Source of the DNA: Paraburkholderia podalyriae
GTDB taxonomy: Bacteria > Pseudomonadota > Gammaproteobacteria > Burkholderiales > Burkholderiaceae
Direction of reading: 5' to 3'
DNA: 64,000 nt
Assembly (NCBI RefSeq): GCF_014397785.1
Contig: NZ_VZQQ01000015.1
Span: 62,001-126,000, forward strand
In this document: positions 41,933 to 51,356 of the stretch, in pieces
How the letters are laid out: each line of letters begins with the position of its first letter
Numbering within the stretch: position 1 is the stretch's first letter
The notes under the pieces: generated by a model
What the model was told of the DNA's origin: nothing
Seen by the model: only the letters and a program-made list of their open reading frames with translations
Databases searched by the model: none
Made by a program: the position numbers and the translations under genes

Positions 41933-43393
41933 TTACTGACTCGCGGCGCTCGCCCCGCGCGCAGAGGTTGCCGCGGCGTGCGGCTCCGGATGCACGAAAC
42001 ACGCGAGCACGAGGCCCAGCCCCAGCAGTCCCACCGAGATGGCCGTCGCCGCCTGCATCCCCTGCACGATCTGCGTCGCGGCCGCGCCGCCCGCGAGCGC
42101 GCCGAACGCCGCCACGCCCACCGCGCCACCGGCCTGGCGCGCCGTGTTCAATACCGCCGACGCCGTGCCCGCGCGCCGCGCTTCGGTCGATGCGAGCACT
42201 GCCGTGGTCATCGCCGGCACCGCGAGTCCCATGCCCGACGGAATCAGCAAAAACGGCAGCAACAGGCCAATCAGCGGCGTACCGGCGTCGACGAGATGCA
42301 GCAGGCCGTAGCCGAGACCTGCCGTGATCGCCCCGAGGATCATCGGCACACGCACGCCGAAGCGGCCGATCACCCAGCCGCTCGCGACGTTCGAGATCAG
42401 GAAGCCGCCTGTCAGCGGCAGGAACGCGAGGCCCGCCTGCAACGGCGTGTAGCCGCGTACGCGCTGCAGGTAAAGGCTCAGCACGAACACCATGCCGTAA
42501 TACGTCAGGTTCACGCAGATGCCGAACAGCACGGCGGCGCTGAACGTGCGCGTGCCGAACAGCGAGAGCGGCAGCATCGGACGCGCGACGCGCGCTTCGA
42601 CGAACACGAACGCACCCGCCGCCAGCAGCGCCAGCGCGAAGCCGCTCGCCACGAGCGGATGCGCGAGCCCGAGCGGCCGCCATTCGATCACCGCGGCGAC
42701 GAACGCGGTCAGCGCGACGATCGCGAGGCACTGGCCGCCGAGATCGATGCCGCGCGGCTGCGCGTCAGTGTTGCCGCGAGCGGCGGCCGACGCGCCGCGC
42801 TGCGCGGTTTGCGCACGCGGGACCCACAGCAGCGTCGCCAGCAGGCCGGCCGCGCAAATCGGCAGATTGACGAGAAAGATGCTGCGCCAGCCGAACGCGG
42901 CGATCAGCAGACCGCCGGCCACCGGCCCGGCCGCGATCGAAATCGCGCCGGACGCAGTCCACAGGCCGACCGCGCGGGCGCGCAGCTTGGGTTCGTGGCC
43001 GAACGACTGATTGAGCAGCGCGAGCGAGTTCGGCAGCATTGCGGCCGCGCCGATGCCTTGCACCGCGCGCGCGGCGATCAACATCGGGGCGTCGAGCGCG
43101 AGCCCGCAGGCCAGCGACGCGAGCGCGAACAGCACGATCCCGCACGCGTACATGCGCCGCGCGCCGAAGCGGTCGCCGAGCGCGCCGGCGGACAGCATCA
43201 GCACCGCGAACGCGAGCGTGTACGCATCGACGACCCATTGCAGGCCCGCGACGTTCGCGTGCAAGTCAGCGCCGATTCGTGGCAGCGCGATGTTGACGAT
43301 GGTCACATCGAGTTGCGTGACCACGAAGCCGACGCTGACGGTCGCGAGAACGCGGCCGAGCACGGGCGAAAAGGAGGGGGTGGAAGAGTTCAT
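41933..43393 (-). CDS. MFS drug:H+ antiporter, DHA2 (EmrB/QacA) family, 14 TM
   Basis: A 486-residue efflux transporter. VVTQLDVTIVNIALPRIGAD is the family motif D1 in helix 1. GALGDRFGARRMYACG is motif A. RAVQGIGAAAMLPNSLALLN is motif B, and WRSIFLVNLPICAAGLLATL follows in helix 6. Fourteen hydrophobic segments can be counted. It is convergent with the small-gene cluster (23 bp between stops). An Arg-rich frame on the opposite strand is a shadow. Substrate unknown. Confidence 0.93.
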   Translation of the reverse strand: MNSSTPSFSPVLGRVLATVSVGFVVTQLDVTIVNIALPRIGADLHANVAGLQWVVDAYTLAFAVLMLSAGALGDRFGARRMYACGIVLFALASLACGLALDAPMLIAARAVQGIGAAAMLPNSLALLNQSFGHEPKLRARAVGLWTASGAISIAAGPVAGGLLIAAFGWRSIFLVNLPICAAGLLATLLWVPRAQTAQRGASAAARGNTDAQPRGIDLGGQCLAIVALTAFVAAVIEWRPLGLAHPLVASGFALALLAAGAFVFVEARVARPMLPLSLFGTRTFSAAVLFGICVNLTYYGMVFVLSLYLQRVRGYTPLQAGLAFLPLTGGFLISNVASGWVIGRFGVRVPMILGAITAGLGYGLLHLVDAGTPLIGLLLPFLLIPSGMGLAVPAMTTAVLASTEARRAGTASAVLNTARQAGGAVGVAAFGALAGGAAATQIVQGMQAATAISVGLLGLGLVLACFVHPEPHAAATSARGASAASQ

Positions 43394-43543
43394 GACTGCA
43401 TCGTAAGCCCGATGCAGCGCACCACGTTTCGGCGTGGCGTGAAGTATGGATGTCGCTTTGCGAGCGATCGCGCGTCAAAAAGCGCGCCGTCGCCGAGGGC
43501 TTCGTCGAGGCGCTAGCTGTGAGTCGACGCGAGATCCGCCCGA

Positions 43544-44845
43544 TCAGCGCGCCGGCGGCGCATCCTTGATGAACAGCGTGGTCAGCGCGCCAAGCACGCA
43601 GATCGCCGCGACGTACAGCGGCGCGGCCAGCGGGTTCGACTTCATCATCAGCGATACGGCGATCGGCGTCAGACCGCCGAACACCGCATACGCGACGTTG
43701 TACGAGAACGAGATGCCCGAGAAGCGCACCATCGGCGGGAAGCCGCGAACCATCACGAGCGGAATCGCGCCGATTACGCCGACGAAAAGCCCGGCCAGTG
43801 CATACAGCGGCACGAGCAGGGACGTATCGACGGCCAACTGGCGGAACATCACATAGTAGCTAAGCGCAAGCGCAAGGCCGCCGACGAAAATCGTGCGACC
43901 CGCGCCAATGCGTCCGGCGATCGAACCCGCCATCACGCAGCCGATGGTCAGACACAGCGTCGCGACACAGTTCGCGAGCAGCGCGGTTGCCGGCTCGATG
44001 TGGAATTGCTTTTGCAGCAGCGTCGGCGTCATCAGGATCACGACGACGATTGCCGCCGACAGCATCCACGTGAGCAGCATCGACACGACGACCGCGCGGC
44101 CGTGATCGCGCAGCACGGCCTTCAGCGGCACTTCGGCGGCGATCGCCTTGCGCTGCTTGAGCTCGGCGAACACCGGCGTCTCGTGCAGCCAGCGGCGCAG
44201 ATAAACCGAGAACATGCCGAACACGCCACCGATGAGGAACGGAACACGCCACGCATACGCGGAAATATCAGCCGGCGTGAAATGGCGATTGACCGCCGAC
44301 GCGATCAGCGAGCCGAGCAGAATGCCCGCCGTGAGGCCGGCCGTCAGCGTGCCGCACGCATAGCCGACGTGCCGCCCGGGCACATGCTCGGACACGAACA
44401 CCCATGCGCCCGGGACTTCGCCGCCGACCGCCGCGCCCTGCATCACGCGGAACACGAGCAGCAGCACCGGCGCGAGCACGCCGATGCTCGCGTAGGTGGG
44501 CATCAGGCCCATCAGCAGCGTCGGCACCGCCATCAGCAGCACGCTCAGCGTGAACATGCGCTTGCGGCCGAACAGGTCGCCGAAGTGCGCCATGATGATG
44601 CCGCCGAGCGGCCGCGCCAGATAACCGGCCGCGAAAATGCCGAAGGTCTGCACCTGACGCAGCCAGTCCGGCATCGCCACCGGGAAGAACAACTGGCCGA
44701 TCGCCGGCGCGAAGAAAACGAAGATGATGAAGTCGTAGAACTCGAGCGCTCCGCCGAGCGCGGCGAGACCGAGTGTCTTGTAATCGCTGTGCCCAAGCGG
44801 GCGTGGGGTGACAGCCTGCGCTCCACCCAGATTTGTCGCTTGCAT
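43544..44845 (-). CDS. MFS transporter, metabolite:H+ symporter (MHS) family
   Basis: A 433-residue 12-helix transporter: LGGALEFYDFIIFVFFAPAI is the MHS helix-1 signature. AHFGDLFGRKRMFTLSVLLM is motif A and RVMQGAAVGGEVPGAWVFVS is helix 4 (VGGE). It likely imports an organic acid or similar solute. The start at 44845 (MQATNLGGAQAV) fits the family; the ~34 residues ahead of it in frame have no support. It is divergent from the OmpR-type regulator at 45138 and may be under its control. Confidence 0.92.
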   Translation of the reverse strand: MQATNLGGAQAVTPRPLGHSDYKTLGLAALGGALEFYDFIIFVFFAPAIGQLFFPVAMPDWLRQVQTFGIFAAGYLARPLGGIIMAHFGDLFGRKRMFTLSVLLMAVPTLLMGLMPTYASIGVLAPVLLLVFRVMQGAAVGGEVPGAWVFVSEHVPGRHVGYACGTLTAGLTAGILLGSLIASAVNRHFTPADISAYAWRVPFLIGGVFGMFSVYLRRWLHETPVFAELKQRKAIAAEVPLKAVLRDHGRAVVVSMLLTWMLSAAIVVVILMTPTLLQKQFHIEPATALLANCVATLCLTIGCVMAGSIAGRIGAGRTIFVGGLALALSYYVMFRQLAVDTSLLVPLYALAGLFVGVIGAIPLVMVRGFPPMVRFSGISFSYNVAYAVFGGLTPIAVSLMMKSNPLAAPLYVAAICVLGALTTLFIKDAPPAR

Positions 44846-45137
44846 TGCTTTGTCGTTCGATGAATTGGGAGCCACGCGGCAGACGCGTGGACATACGGCG
44901 GTGGTCGGGCGAGAAGTGTGGCAGGCGCTGGGTAGAGCACGGGACACGGGCGCGCCGTTCGGATAAGGCGGGCGCGCTGACGACAGAAGCCGGCGCGGAT
45001 TTTACAGGATGAAAGCGGGAGCCTTGCGGAAGCGCTCAGTTGGGCGACGAAAGCGGCTGAAATTAAGAATGCTCCGACGGGAGGGACCGGATGCGCCCCC
45101 GAGAATGACCTGCGTGTCCTTGTCGAGAGTTCATCCC

Positions 45138-45872
45138 ATGCGCGTTGCTGTCCTTCAGCGTGACCCGGTCGTGCGCCAGTCGATTGAAACAATTCTGGTG
45201 AGAGCCGGCCATTTCTGCGCGACCCATGAAAACGCCCTCGCCATGTCGAGGACGCTGGCGCACTCCACGATGGATCTGCTGGTGCTCGACTGGCAGGATA
45301 CGCGGCCAGCCGGCGCGGACCTGTTGCGCTCGGTGCGCCGCGTGGCGGGTGAGCGCGTGCCGATCATGGTCGTTTCGAGCGACGGGTCGGAACAAAGCAT
45401 GGTGCGCGCGCTCGCCGGAGATGCCGACGATTACCTCGCGTTGCCACTGCGGCACGCCGAGTTCCGCGCGCGTGTCGCGGCACTGCTGCGGCGCGCGTAT
45501 CCGGAGCGCTGCAGCGCCGCGAGCTGTTTCGAGATCGGTCCCTATCGCTTCGACACGATCCGCCGGGCGGTCACGCTGCGCGGTGAGCGGGTACGGCTGT
45601 CGCCCACGCAGTACCGGATCGCGGCGCTGCTGTTTTCCAACCTCGATCGCGTGATGTCGCGCGATCATATCTACGCGACGGTGTGGGGCCGCGAACTGCA
45701 TGAATTCACGCGGACGATCGACAGTCATGTGTCGCGGCTGCGTCTGCTGCTCGCGCTCGAGCCGCATAATGGTGTCCGGCTGCAGCCAGTGTATAAGACC
45801 GGCTACCGGTTACTGTGGCTCGGCGAACAGGTGTCCGTGGTTGAAGATTTGCAGTCGGCGCGGACGGCATGA
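45138..45872 (+). CDS. OmpR-type response regulator with atypical receiver, no partner kinase nearby
   Basis: A 244-residue regulator: receiver ~1-115 with Asp51 (LLVLDWQDTRP) and a winged-helix domain (YRFDTIRRAVTLRGERVRLS, then PTQYRIAALLF, HIYATVWGR, IDSHVSRLRLLL, GYRLLWLG). The receiver departs from the canonical pattern: the acidic pair is reduced (LQRDP), and the conserved Lys is replaced (YLALPLRHAEF, normally Y-K-P). Such proteins may act without phosphorylation. The start at 45138 begins MRVAVLQRDP, as in other members. No histidine kinase is adjacent. Confidence 0.9.
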   Translation: MRVAVLQRDPVVRQSIETILVRAGHFCATHENALAMSRTLAHSTMDLLVLDWQDTRPAGADLLRSVRRVAGERVPIMVVSSDGSEQSMVRALAGDADDYLALPLRHAEFRARVAALLRRAYPERCSAASCFEIGPYRFDTIRRAVTLRGERVRLSPTQYRIAALLFSNLDRVMSRDHIYATVWGRELHEFTRTIDSHVSRLRLLLALEPHNGVRLQPVYKTGYRLLWLGEQVSVVEDLQSARTA

Positions 45873-46134
45873 GGTCGCGGCGTTCACGTATATGCTGAAA
45901 TCCGCGTTGCGGGCCGTCGTGCCCGCCAGCGCTGTTCATTATCCTCGTGTTCAGGTATCGGTTAGCCCGGTTGCCGTGTTCGGAGATGATTGCCGACGCG
46001 CGTACCGAACGGCAGCACGTTTCGCGCGCCCGCGCGCGCGGCGGGTCCCGCACCGCCCGGCTATGCGAAAATCGTCACAATCCGCGCGCACGCGCACCAA
46101 GACCCACCGCCCCGCGATTCCTACCATGGGCGAC

Positions 46135-47082
46135 ATGAAAACCCTCAACATTATCGACTCGCACACCGGCGGTGAGCCCACCCGCCTCGTGGTGTCGGGT
46201 GGCCCGGACCTGGGCGGCGGCACGCTCGCGCAACGGCTCGACGTTTTCCGCACGCGCTTCGACGACTGGCGCGCCGGCATCGTCACCGAACCGCGAGGCT
46301 CGGACGTGGTGGTCGGCGCGCTGCTCTGCGAACCCGACGATCCGACCTGCGCGGCCGGTGTGATCTTCTTCAACAACGTCGGCTATCTCGGCATGTGCGG
46401 GCACGGCACGATCGGGCTCGTCGTGTCGCTCGCGCACATGGGGCGGATCGGGCCCGGACGTCACCGCATCGAAACGCCGGTCGGCGTGGTCGAGGCGACG
46501 CTGAACGAAGATGGCGGCGTCGCGGTGCGCAACGTGCCCGCGTATCGCTACCGCAAGGCGGTGCCGGTCGATGTGCCGGGCTACGGCGTGCTGACCGGCG
46601 ACATTGGCTGGGGCGGCAACTGGTTTTTCCTCGTCGCCGAGCATGGGCACGAGCTCGAAGCCGCGAACATCGCGAGCCTGAGCGCGTTCAGCTCGGCGAT
46701 TCGCGACGCGCTGATCGCACAGAACATCACCGGCGCCAACGGCGCGCTGATCGACCATATCGAGCTGTTCGGACCTGGTTCGCGCGAGGGCCTCGACAGC
46801 CGCAGCTTCGTGCTGTGTCCCGGCAATGCGTACGACCGCTCGCCGTGTGGCACCGGCACCAGCGCGAAGGTCGCGTGTCTCGCGGCCGACGGTAAGCTCG
46901 CCGAGGGAGCGGTGTGGCGCCAGCAGAGCATCATCGGCAGCGTGTTCGAGGCCAGTTATCGCGCGGCGGGCGATGGTATCCATGTGATTCCGACTATCAC
47001 CGGTCACGCGCACATCATGGCCGAGGGCCGTCTGTGTTTCGACGAGCGCGATCCGTTCGCGTGGGGTATTCGTACCGCATGA
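46135..47082 (+). CDS. 4-hydroxyproline 2-epimerase (proline racemase family)
   Basis: A 315-residue cofactor-independent enzyme converting trans-4-hydroxy-L-proline to cis-4-hydroxy-D-proline, the first step of hydroxyproline catabolism. Both catalytic cysteines are present: Cys88 in MCGHGTIG and Cys238 in DRSPCGTGTSA. The N-terminus (IDSHTGGEPTRLVVSGGP) is typical. The adjacent D-amino acid oxidase genes support epimerase over proline racemase. ATG at 46135 is preferred; 46126 is an alternative. The stop overlaps the next gene by 4 bp. The upstream 260 bp has no other gene. Confidence 0.94.
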   Translation: MKTLNIIDSHTGGEPTRLVVSGGPDLGGGTLAQRLDVFRTRFDDWRAGIVTEPRGSDVVVGALLCEPDDPTCAAGVIFFNNVGYLGMCGHGTIGLVVSLAHMGRIGPGRHRIETPVGVVEATLNEDGGVAVRNVPAYRYRKAVPVDVPGYGVLTGDIGWGGNWFFLVAEHGHELEAANIASLSAFSSAIRDALIAQNITGANGALIDHIELFGPGSREGLDSRSFVLCPGNAYDRSPCGTGTSAKVACLAADGKLAEGAVWRQQSIIGSVFEASYRAAGDGIHVIPTITGHAHIMAEGRLCFDERDPFAWGIRTA

Positions 47083-48236
47083 GCCCGGACGCGGTGATCA
47101 TCGGAGCGGGCATCGTCGGTGCCGCTTGCGCGGCGGAACTGGCCGCGCTCGGCATGCGCGTCGCCGTGCTCGACGCGCAGCGCATCGGCGGCGGCGCGAC
47201 CGCGGCCGGCATGGGCCATATCGTCGTGATGAACGACTCGCCCGCCGAATTCGCGCTTAGCCGCTATTCCCGCGAGCTGTGGCTCGCGCTCGCGCCGCAG
47301 CTGCGCGAGCGCGACGCGTTCGCGCGCTGCGGCACGCTATGGGTCGCCGCTGACGACGAAGAATGGCAAGCCGCGCGCGCGATGCAAGTGGCGTTTGCGG
47401 CGCAAGGCGTCGCCGCGCAATTGCTCGACGCGACCGAACTGCGCGCCTGCGAACCGGCGCTTGCACCATCGATGGCGGGCGGCTTGCGCATCGAACACGA
47501 CAGCATCGTGTACGCGCCGACTGTTGCCGAATGGCTACTGATGCAGTCGCCGCAGGCGGCGAATATCAACGTGCGGCTCGGCGCGCCGGTCGCATCGATC
47601 GATGCGGAGGGCGTCACGCTGACGAGCGGCGAGCGCATCAGCGCGGCGCGCGTGGTCGTCGCGAATGGCCTCGGGGCTGCGCAGTTGCTGCCGTCGCTGC
47701 CCCTGCAGCCGAAGAAGGGCCATCTGCTGATCACCGACCGCTACCCGGGGCTCATCCGTCATCAGCTGCTCGAACTTGGCTACATCAAGAGCGCGCATCA
47801 CGCGACCGGCACGTCGGTCGCGTTCAATGCGCAGCCGCGTCCGACCGGGCAACTGCTGATCGGCTCGTCGCGCCAGTTCGAAACGATCGATCCCACCGTC
47901 GAGATGCCGGTGCTCGCGCAGATGCTGCAACGTGCCGCGCGATATCTGCCGGCGTTGCCGACGCTCAGCGGCATCCGCGCGTGGACGGGGTTTCGTGCCG
48001 CGTCGCCGGATGGCCTGCCGCTGATCGGACCGGCCGGCGAATTTGCGTCCGACGTTGCGCGTGGTTCAGCGTCCGGCGTGTGGCTCGCGGCCGGTCACGA
48101 AGGGCTCGGCGTGACGACCTCGCTCGCGACCGCGAAACTGCTCGCGGCGCAGATCGCGGGCCACGCCGCGCCGATTCCATTTGAACCGTATCTGCCGGTC
48201 CGTTTTGCAGAACAGGTGGCTCATGACCGACACTGA
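47079..48236 (+). CDS. D-hydroxyproline dehydrogenase, FAD-dependent beta-like subunit
   Basis: A 385-residue DAO-family flavoenzyme: AVIIGAGIVGAACAAELAAL is the Rossmann GxGxxG motif. LPLQPKKGHLLITDRYPGLI and IRAWTGFRAASPDGLPLIGP, then GVWLAAGHEGLGVTTSLATA complete the FAD site. It resembles the HcnC-like beta subunit of the three-part D-Hyp dehydrogenase, which oxidises cis-4-hydroxy-D-proline. The two following genes supply the [2Fe-2S] and alpha-like subunits. The ATG overlaps the epimerase stop. Confidence 0.93.
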   Translation: MSPDAVIIGAGIVGAACAAELAALGMRVAVLDAQRIGGGATAAGMGHIVVMNDSPAEFALSRYSRELWLALAPQLRERDAFARCGTLWVAADDEEWQAARAMQVAFAAQGVAAQLLDATELRACEPALAPSMAGGLRIEHDSIVYAPTVAEWLLMQSPQAANINVRLGAPVASIDAEGVTLTSGERISAARVVVANGLGAAQLLPSLPLQPKKGHLLITDRYPGLIRHQLLELGYIKSAHHATGTSVAFNAQPRPTGQLLIGSSRQFETIDPTVEMPVLAQMLQRAARYLPALPTLSGIRAWTGFRAASPDGLPLIGPAGEFASDVARGSASGVWLAAGHEGLGVTTSLATAKLLAAQIAGHAAPIPFEPYLPVRFAEQVAHDRH

Positions 48237-48498
48237 CACGGTGCGCATCCGTTTGACGGTCGACGGCCGCAGCGTCGAAGTGACATCCGGCACGACCGTA
48301 GCCGCGGCGCTCGCGATCGCGGGGGTGAGCGGCTCGCGGTTGTCGGTCGAAGGCGAACCGCGCGAGGCATTGTGCGGGATGGGCGTGTGCCAGGAGTGCC
48401 GCGTCACGATCGACGGCCGTGCGCACGTGCTCGCGTGCCAGACGCTGTGCCGCGACGGCCAGCGCGTGCAGACACGAAACGGGACAGTACACGCATGA
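48223..48498 (+). CDS. [2Fe-2S] subunit of D-hydroxyproline dehydrogenase (HcnA-like)
   Basis: A 91-residue ferredoxin-like protein with CGMGVCQECRVTIDG and a last Cys in VLACQTLC, i.e. the four ligands of a plant-type [2Fe-2S] cluster. The N-terminal VRIRLTVDGRSVEVTSGTTV, then AAALAIAGVSGSRLS is typical of the small gamma subunit. It overlaps the preceding gene by 14 bp and the next by 4 bp, so the three subunits are translationally coupled. Confidence 0.92.
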   Translation: MTDTDTVRIRLTVDGRSVEVTSGTTVAAALAIAGVSGSRLSVEGEPREALCGMGVCQECRVTIDGRAHVLACQTLCRDGQRVQTRNGTVHA

Positions 48499-49787
48499 CT
48501 CAGCACTTCGACATCGTCGTGATCGGCGGCGGTCCGGCTGGGCTCAATGCCGCGCGGGCGGCGGCGCAGGCGGGCGCGACGGTTGCGCAGATCGACGACA
48601 ATCCACGCGCTGGCGGTCAGATCTGGCGCCAGGGGCCTGCCTATCCACCGCAAGCGCCGCTGCATGCGTTGCTCGCGGCGTTGCAATCGCAGCAAAACTT
48701 CACTGACTGGCCATCGACCCGTGTGATCGCGCCGCTCGGCGCGCAAGGCTTGCTGCTCGAATCCGCCGAACACGGCGGCGTGTCGATCACCTATGACAGG
48801 CTGATTCTTGCGACCGGCGCGCGCGAGCGTCTTTTGCCATTCCCCGGCTGGACCCTGCCAGGCGTGACCGGCGCGGGCGCGTTGCAGGCGCTGATCAAAG
48901 GCGGCATGCCGGTGCGCGGCGAACGGATCGTGATCGCCGGCAGCGGCCCGCTGCTGATGGCCGCGCTCGCCACCGCCCGAGAAGCCGGCGCGCGCGTGAT
49001 CGCGGTCGTCGAGCAGGCGTCGGCGGCCGATGTCGCGCGTTTCGGCGTGTCGCTGCTGCGCGAGCCTGCGAAGCTGCGTCAGGCGCTCAGTCTCACGCGC
49101 GGCTTGGGCGGACTGCGCTACTGGACCGGTAGCATCGTGCGCGAAGCGCGCGGCGCGCAACGCGTGCAACAGGTGACGATTCGGCGCGGGGAGCGCGATG
49201 TGACGCTCGATTGCGACCGCGTCGCGTGCGGCTACGGACTGCTGCCGAACGTCACGCTTGCGCAGGCGTTCGGCTGCGCGATCAACGACGCGGGCGAGAT
49301 CGTCGTCGACGATCAGCAGCGCACGTCGCTCGAGCGCGTTTATGCGGCGGGCGAGTGCACGGGCGTCGGCGGCGCGGAGCTTGCGTGCGCGGAAGGGGAA
49401 ATCGCTGGTCTCGTCGCGAGCGGCGCGGCCGCTGCGCTACCCGCCGCGCTGCGGGCGCTCGTTTCGCAACGCGCGCGCTGGCGGGGCTTTGGCGCGCGCG
49501 TCGCGGCGTCGTTCGCATTGGGCGAGGCCGCACGCACGCCGCCCGCCGATGCAACGCTGCTGTGTCGCTGCGAGGACGTGAGCGTCGGCGAGGTGCGCCG
49601 CTGCGCCGACTGGCGCGACGCGAAACTGCAGACGCGCTGCGGTATGGGGCCTTGTCAGGGACGCATCTGCGGCGCGGCCGCGAACCTATACTTCGGCTGG
49701 CCGGCCGCCGCGCCGCATCCACCGTTCAGCCCGGCGCAAATCGGTACGCTGATGAGCGCCGCCGAACCGCCGACAGCGGCGCCATGA
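48495..49787 (+). CDS. D-hydroxyproline dehydrogenase, alpha-like subunit (HcnB-like, NAD/FAD + BFD-type [2Fe-2S])
   Basis: A 430-residue pyridine nucleotide-disulphide oxidoreductase-type protein. IVVIGGGPAGLNAARAAAQA is the FAD motif and RIVIAGSGPLLMAALATARE is the second dinucleotide motif. YAAGECTGVGGAELACAEGE follows. The C-terminal domain has CRCEDVSVGEV and CGMGPCQGRICG, a BFD-like cluster site. With the two preceding gene products it forms the complete heteromeric dehydrogenase that passes electrons to the respiratory chain. Confidence 0.92.
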   Translation: MTQHFDIVVIGGGPAGLNAARAAAQAGATVAQIDDNPRAGGQIWRQGPAYPPQAPLHALLAALQSQQNFTDWPSTRVIAPLGAQGLLLESAEHGGVSITYDRLILATGARERLLPFPGWTLPGVTGAGALQALIKGGMPVRGERIVIAGSGPLLMAALATAREAGARVIAVVEQASAADVARFGVSLLREPAKLRQALSLTRGLGGLRYWTGSIVREARGAQRVQQVTIRRGERDVTLDCDRVACGYGLLPNVTLAQAFGCAINDAGEIVVDDQQRTSLERVYAAGECTGVGGAELACAEGEIAGLVASGAAAALPAALRALVSQRARWRGFGARVAASFALGEAARTPPADATLLCRCEDVSVGEVRRCADWRDAKLQTRCGMGPCQGRICGAAANLYFGWPAAAPHPPFSPAQIGTLMSAAEPPTAAP

Positions 49788-49929
49788 CGGCTCCGCGCTT
49801 ACCCGCAGCAGATATTGGCGGGCGCCGCGCGGCTCTATAATCGATCGAGGCTGCCCGGCCGCATTGGCGCAGCGATCCGCGAACGCGATCCGACGCATTC
49901 AACCAGGCACGCACCAACGGAACCGCACG

Positions 49930-50697
49930 ATGAACACGCTGGCTCATCCGCTCGAACCGGAAGATACGACGCTGTCCGGCATGCTGTCGCATTTCAGGTT
50001 GCTCGAGCCGGTATTCGACGCGATGCCGGACGTCGTATTCTTCGTGAAGGACGCCGACGCGCGTTATGCGCTCGTCAACCGCACGCTCGCTTCGCGTTGC
50101 GGCTTCAAGGAAAAAGCGGCGCTGCTCGGCAAGACCGCGGAAGACGTGTTTCCGCACCGCTTTGGGCGCATCTATACGGCGCAGGACAAGGCGATCATCG
50201 GCATCGGCAACCAGATGCTGGATCAGCTCGAATTGCATCTGTATCCGGGCCGTCAACCGGGCTGGTGCCTGACCTGCAAACAACCGTTGCGCGATGCCGC
50301 CGGCAAGGTGGTCGGCCTCGCCGGCATCTCCCGCGATCTGAAAGCCGACGAAAGCAGCCATCCGGCCTACAGCCGGCTTGCCGCGGTCGTGCAGTCGATT
50401 CAGCAGAATTACGTGCAGCCGCTGAACCTGAAGCAGCTGGCGGCGATGGCGGACATGTCGGTCGCGCAGCTGGAGCGCTACTTTCATAAGGTGTTTCATC
50501 TGACGCCGCGCCAGGTGCTGTTGAAAACGCGACTCGACGCGGCGACCGCGCTGCTGGTTTCGCACGACAAGGTCACCGATGTCGCCGCGCGTTGCGGCTA
50601 CACCGATCACAGCGCGTTCACGCGTCAGTTCAAGGCGACCGTCGGCGTTACGCCGACCGAATACCGGATGTTGCTGCACGGTACGCTGCGCAACTGA
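49930..50697 (+). CDS. AraC-family regulator with PAS domain, likely hydroxyproline-operon regulator
   Basis: A 255-residue activator. The N-terminal PAS fold (VFDAMPDVVFFVKDADARYA, RCGFKEKAALLGKTAEDVFP) extends to about residue 125 and ends AGKVVGLAGISRDL. The AraC double HTH (LNLKQLAAMADMSVAQLERY, then FHKVFHLTPRQVL; VTDVAARCGYTDHSAFTRQF, then KATVGVTPTEYR) covers ~150-250. The start at 49930 is chosen because the longer frame in front is Arg-rich and lacks a site. It is 143 bp behind the dehydrogenase operon and on the same strand, so control of it is likely. Confidence 0.9.
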   Translation: MNTLAHPLEPEDTTLSGMLSHFRLLEPVFDAMPDVVFFVKDADARYALVNRTLASRCGFKEKAALLGKTAEDVFPHRFGRIYTAQDKAIIGIGNQMLDQLELHLYPGRQPGWCLTCKQPLRDAAGKVVGLAGISRDLKADESSHPAYSRLAAVVQSIQQNYVQPLNLKQLAAMADMSVAQLERYFHKVFHLTPRQVLLKTRLDAATALLVSHDKVTDVAARCGYTDHSAFTRQFKATVGVTPTEYRMLLHGTLRN

Positions 50698-50714
50698 GCG
50701 GCATCGCGCGTGTC

Positions 50715-51044
50715 ATGGCTGGTCGCGCGCATCACTACTACGTGTACGTCGTCGCGCTCGACGACAAGGTGTGGAACGAGGCGCGCTTTCGTCGCGCGAA
50801 TCCCGATTACCGTTTTGACAAGCCGTGCGTGTACGTCGGCATGACGGGGCTCGACCCGGACTTGCGTTTCGATCGGCACAAAGCCGGCATTCAGGCGAAT
50901 CGCTTCGTGCGCGACTATGGCTTGCGTCTGATGCCCGAACTGTATGAAGTGTTCAACCCGATGCCTTATCGCGGCGCGCAGGATATGGAGGTGGAGCTGG
51001 CGATCGGGTTGCGCGAAGCGGGGTATGGGGTTTGGCAGGCTTGA
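50715..51044 (+). CDS. GIY-YIG-like small protein
   Basis: A 109-residue protein that fits the GIY-YIG nuclease fold: YYVYVVALDD (first motif), VYVGMTGLDPDLRFDRHKAG (second motif with an Arg and His) and a later Glu in MEVELAIGLREAGYGVW. Some members are inactive or act as small nucleases. Residues in ~59-67 are encoded by a 27-bp sequence (50889-50915) that is repeated exactly at 52761-52787. It starts 18 bp after the AraC-type gene stop. Confidence 0.78.
   Translation: MAGRAHHYYVYVVALDDKVWNEARFRRANPDYRFDKPCVYVGMTGLDPDLRFDRHKAGIQANRFVRDYGLRLMPELYEVFNPMPYRGAQDMEVELAIGLREAGYGVWQA
50889..50915 (+). repeat. 27-bp direct repeat, copy 1 (inside the GIY-YIG-like gene)
   Basis: Identical to 52761-52787. 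The two copies bracket a lower-GC segment with the lysozyme module. Confidence 0.92.
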
Positions 51045-51091
51045 GTGGCTTGAGCAATCTAGCTCACGTCCCCCTATAGATGCTCTCTGAT

Positions 51092-51288
51092 ATAAACGAC
51101 TTGCGCTTGCCGTCTTCCACCTTTGGGAGCGGCAAAGTCAGCATCTTCGACACCTGATTACTCTTGCGACTTCGACGTTAAAGAGTCCTGCCGTCACCAT
51201 CGAGGAAGGACACGACCAGCGGAACCTGCTGGAACTCATGATCCAGATCGGCGAGGACTATCAGCAAAACGGTTTTATCTCGAATTAA
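51092..51288 (+). pseudogene. 3' remnant of an unrecognised gene
   Basis: A frame open for ~64 residues without an ATG at its beginning reads LAVFHLWERQSQHLRHLITL, then TSTLKSPAVTIEEGHDQRNL and ELMIQIGEDYQQNGFISN before a stop. It looks protein-like but has no start, so it may be the tail of a toxin-associated gene lost during insertion. It fills most of the gap between the GIY-YIG-like gene and the next gene. Confidence 0.35.
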
Positions 51289-51356
51289 AGTCGTTGACCG
51301 TGACCCGTTTAAATGGTTTATTCGATGGGCGTTCTCCGGAAATCAGAAGAGGTCTA

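Noticed and set aside
41978..43516. 512-codon plus-strand frame opposite the DHA2 transporter
   Set aside because: Arg/Gln/Glu-rich translation with no motif; the minus-strand reading is a complete 14-helix transporter.
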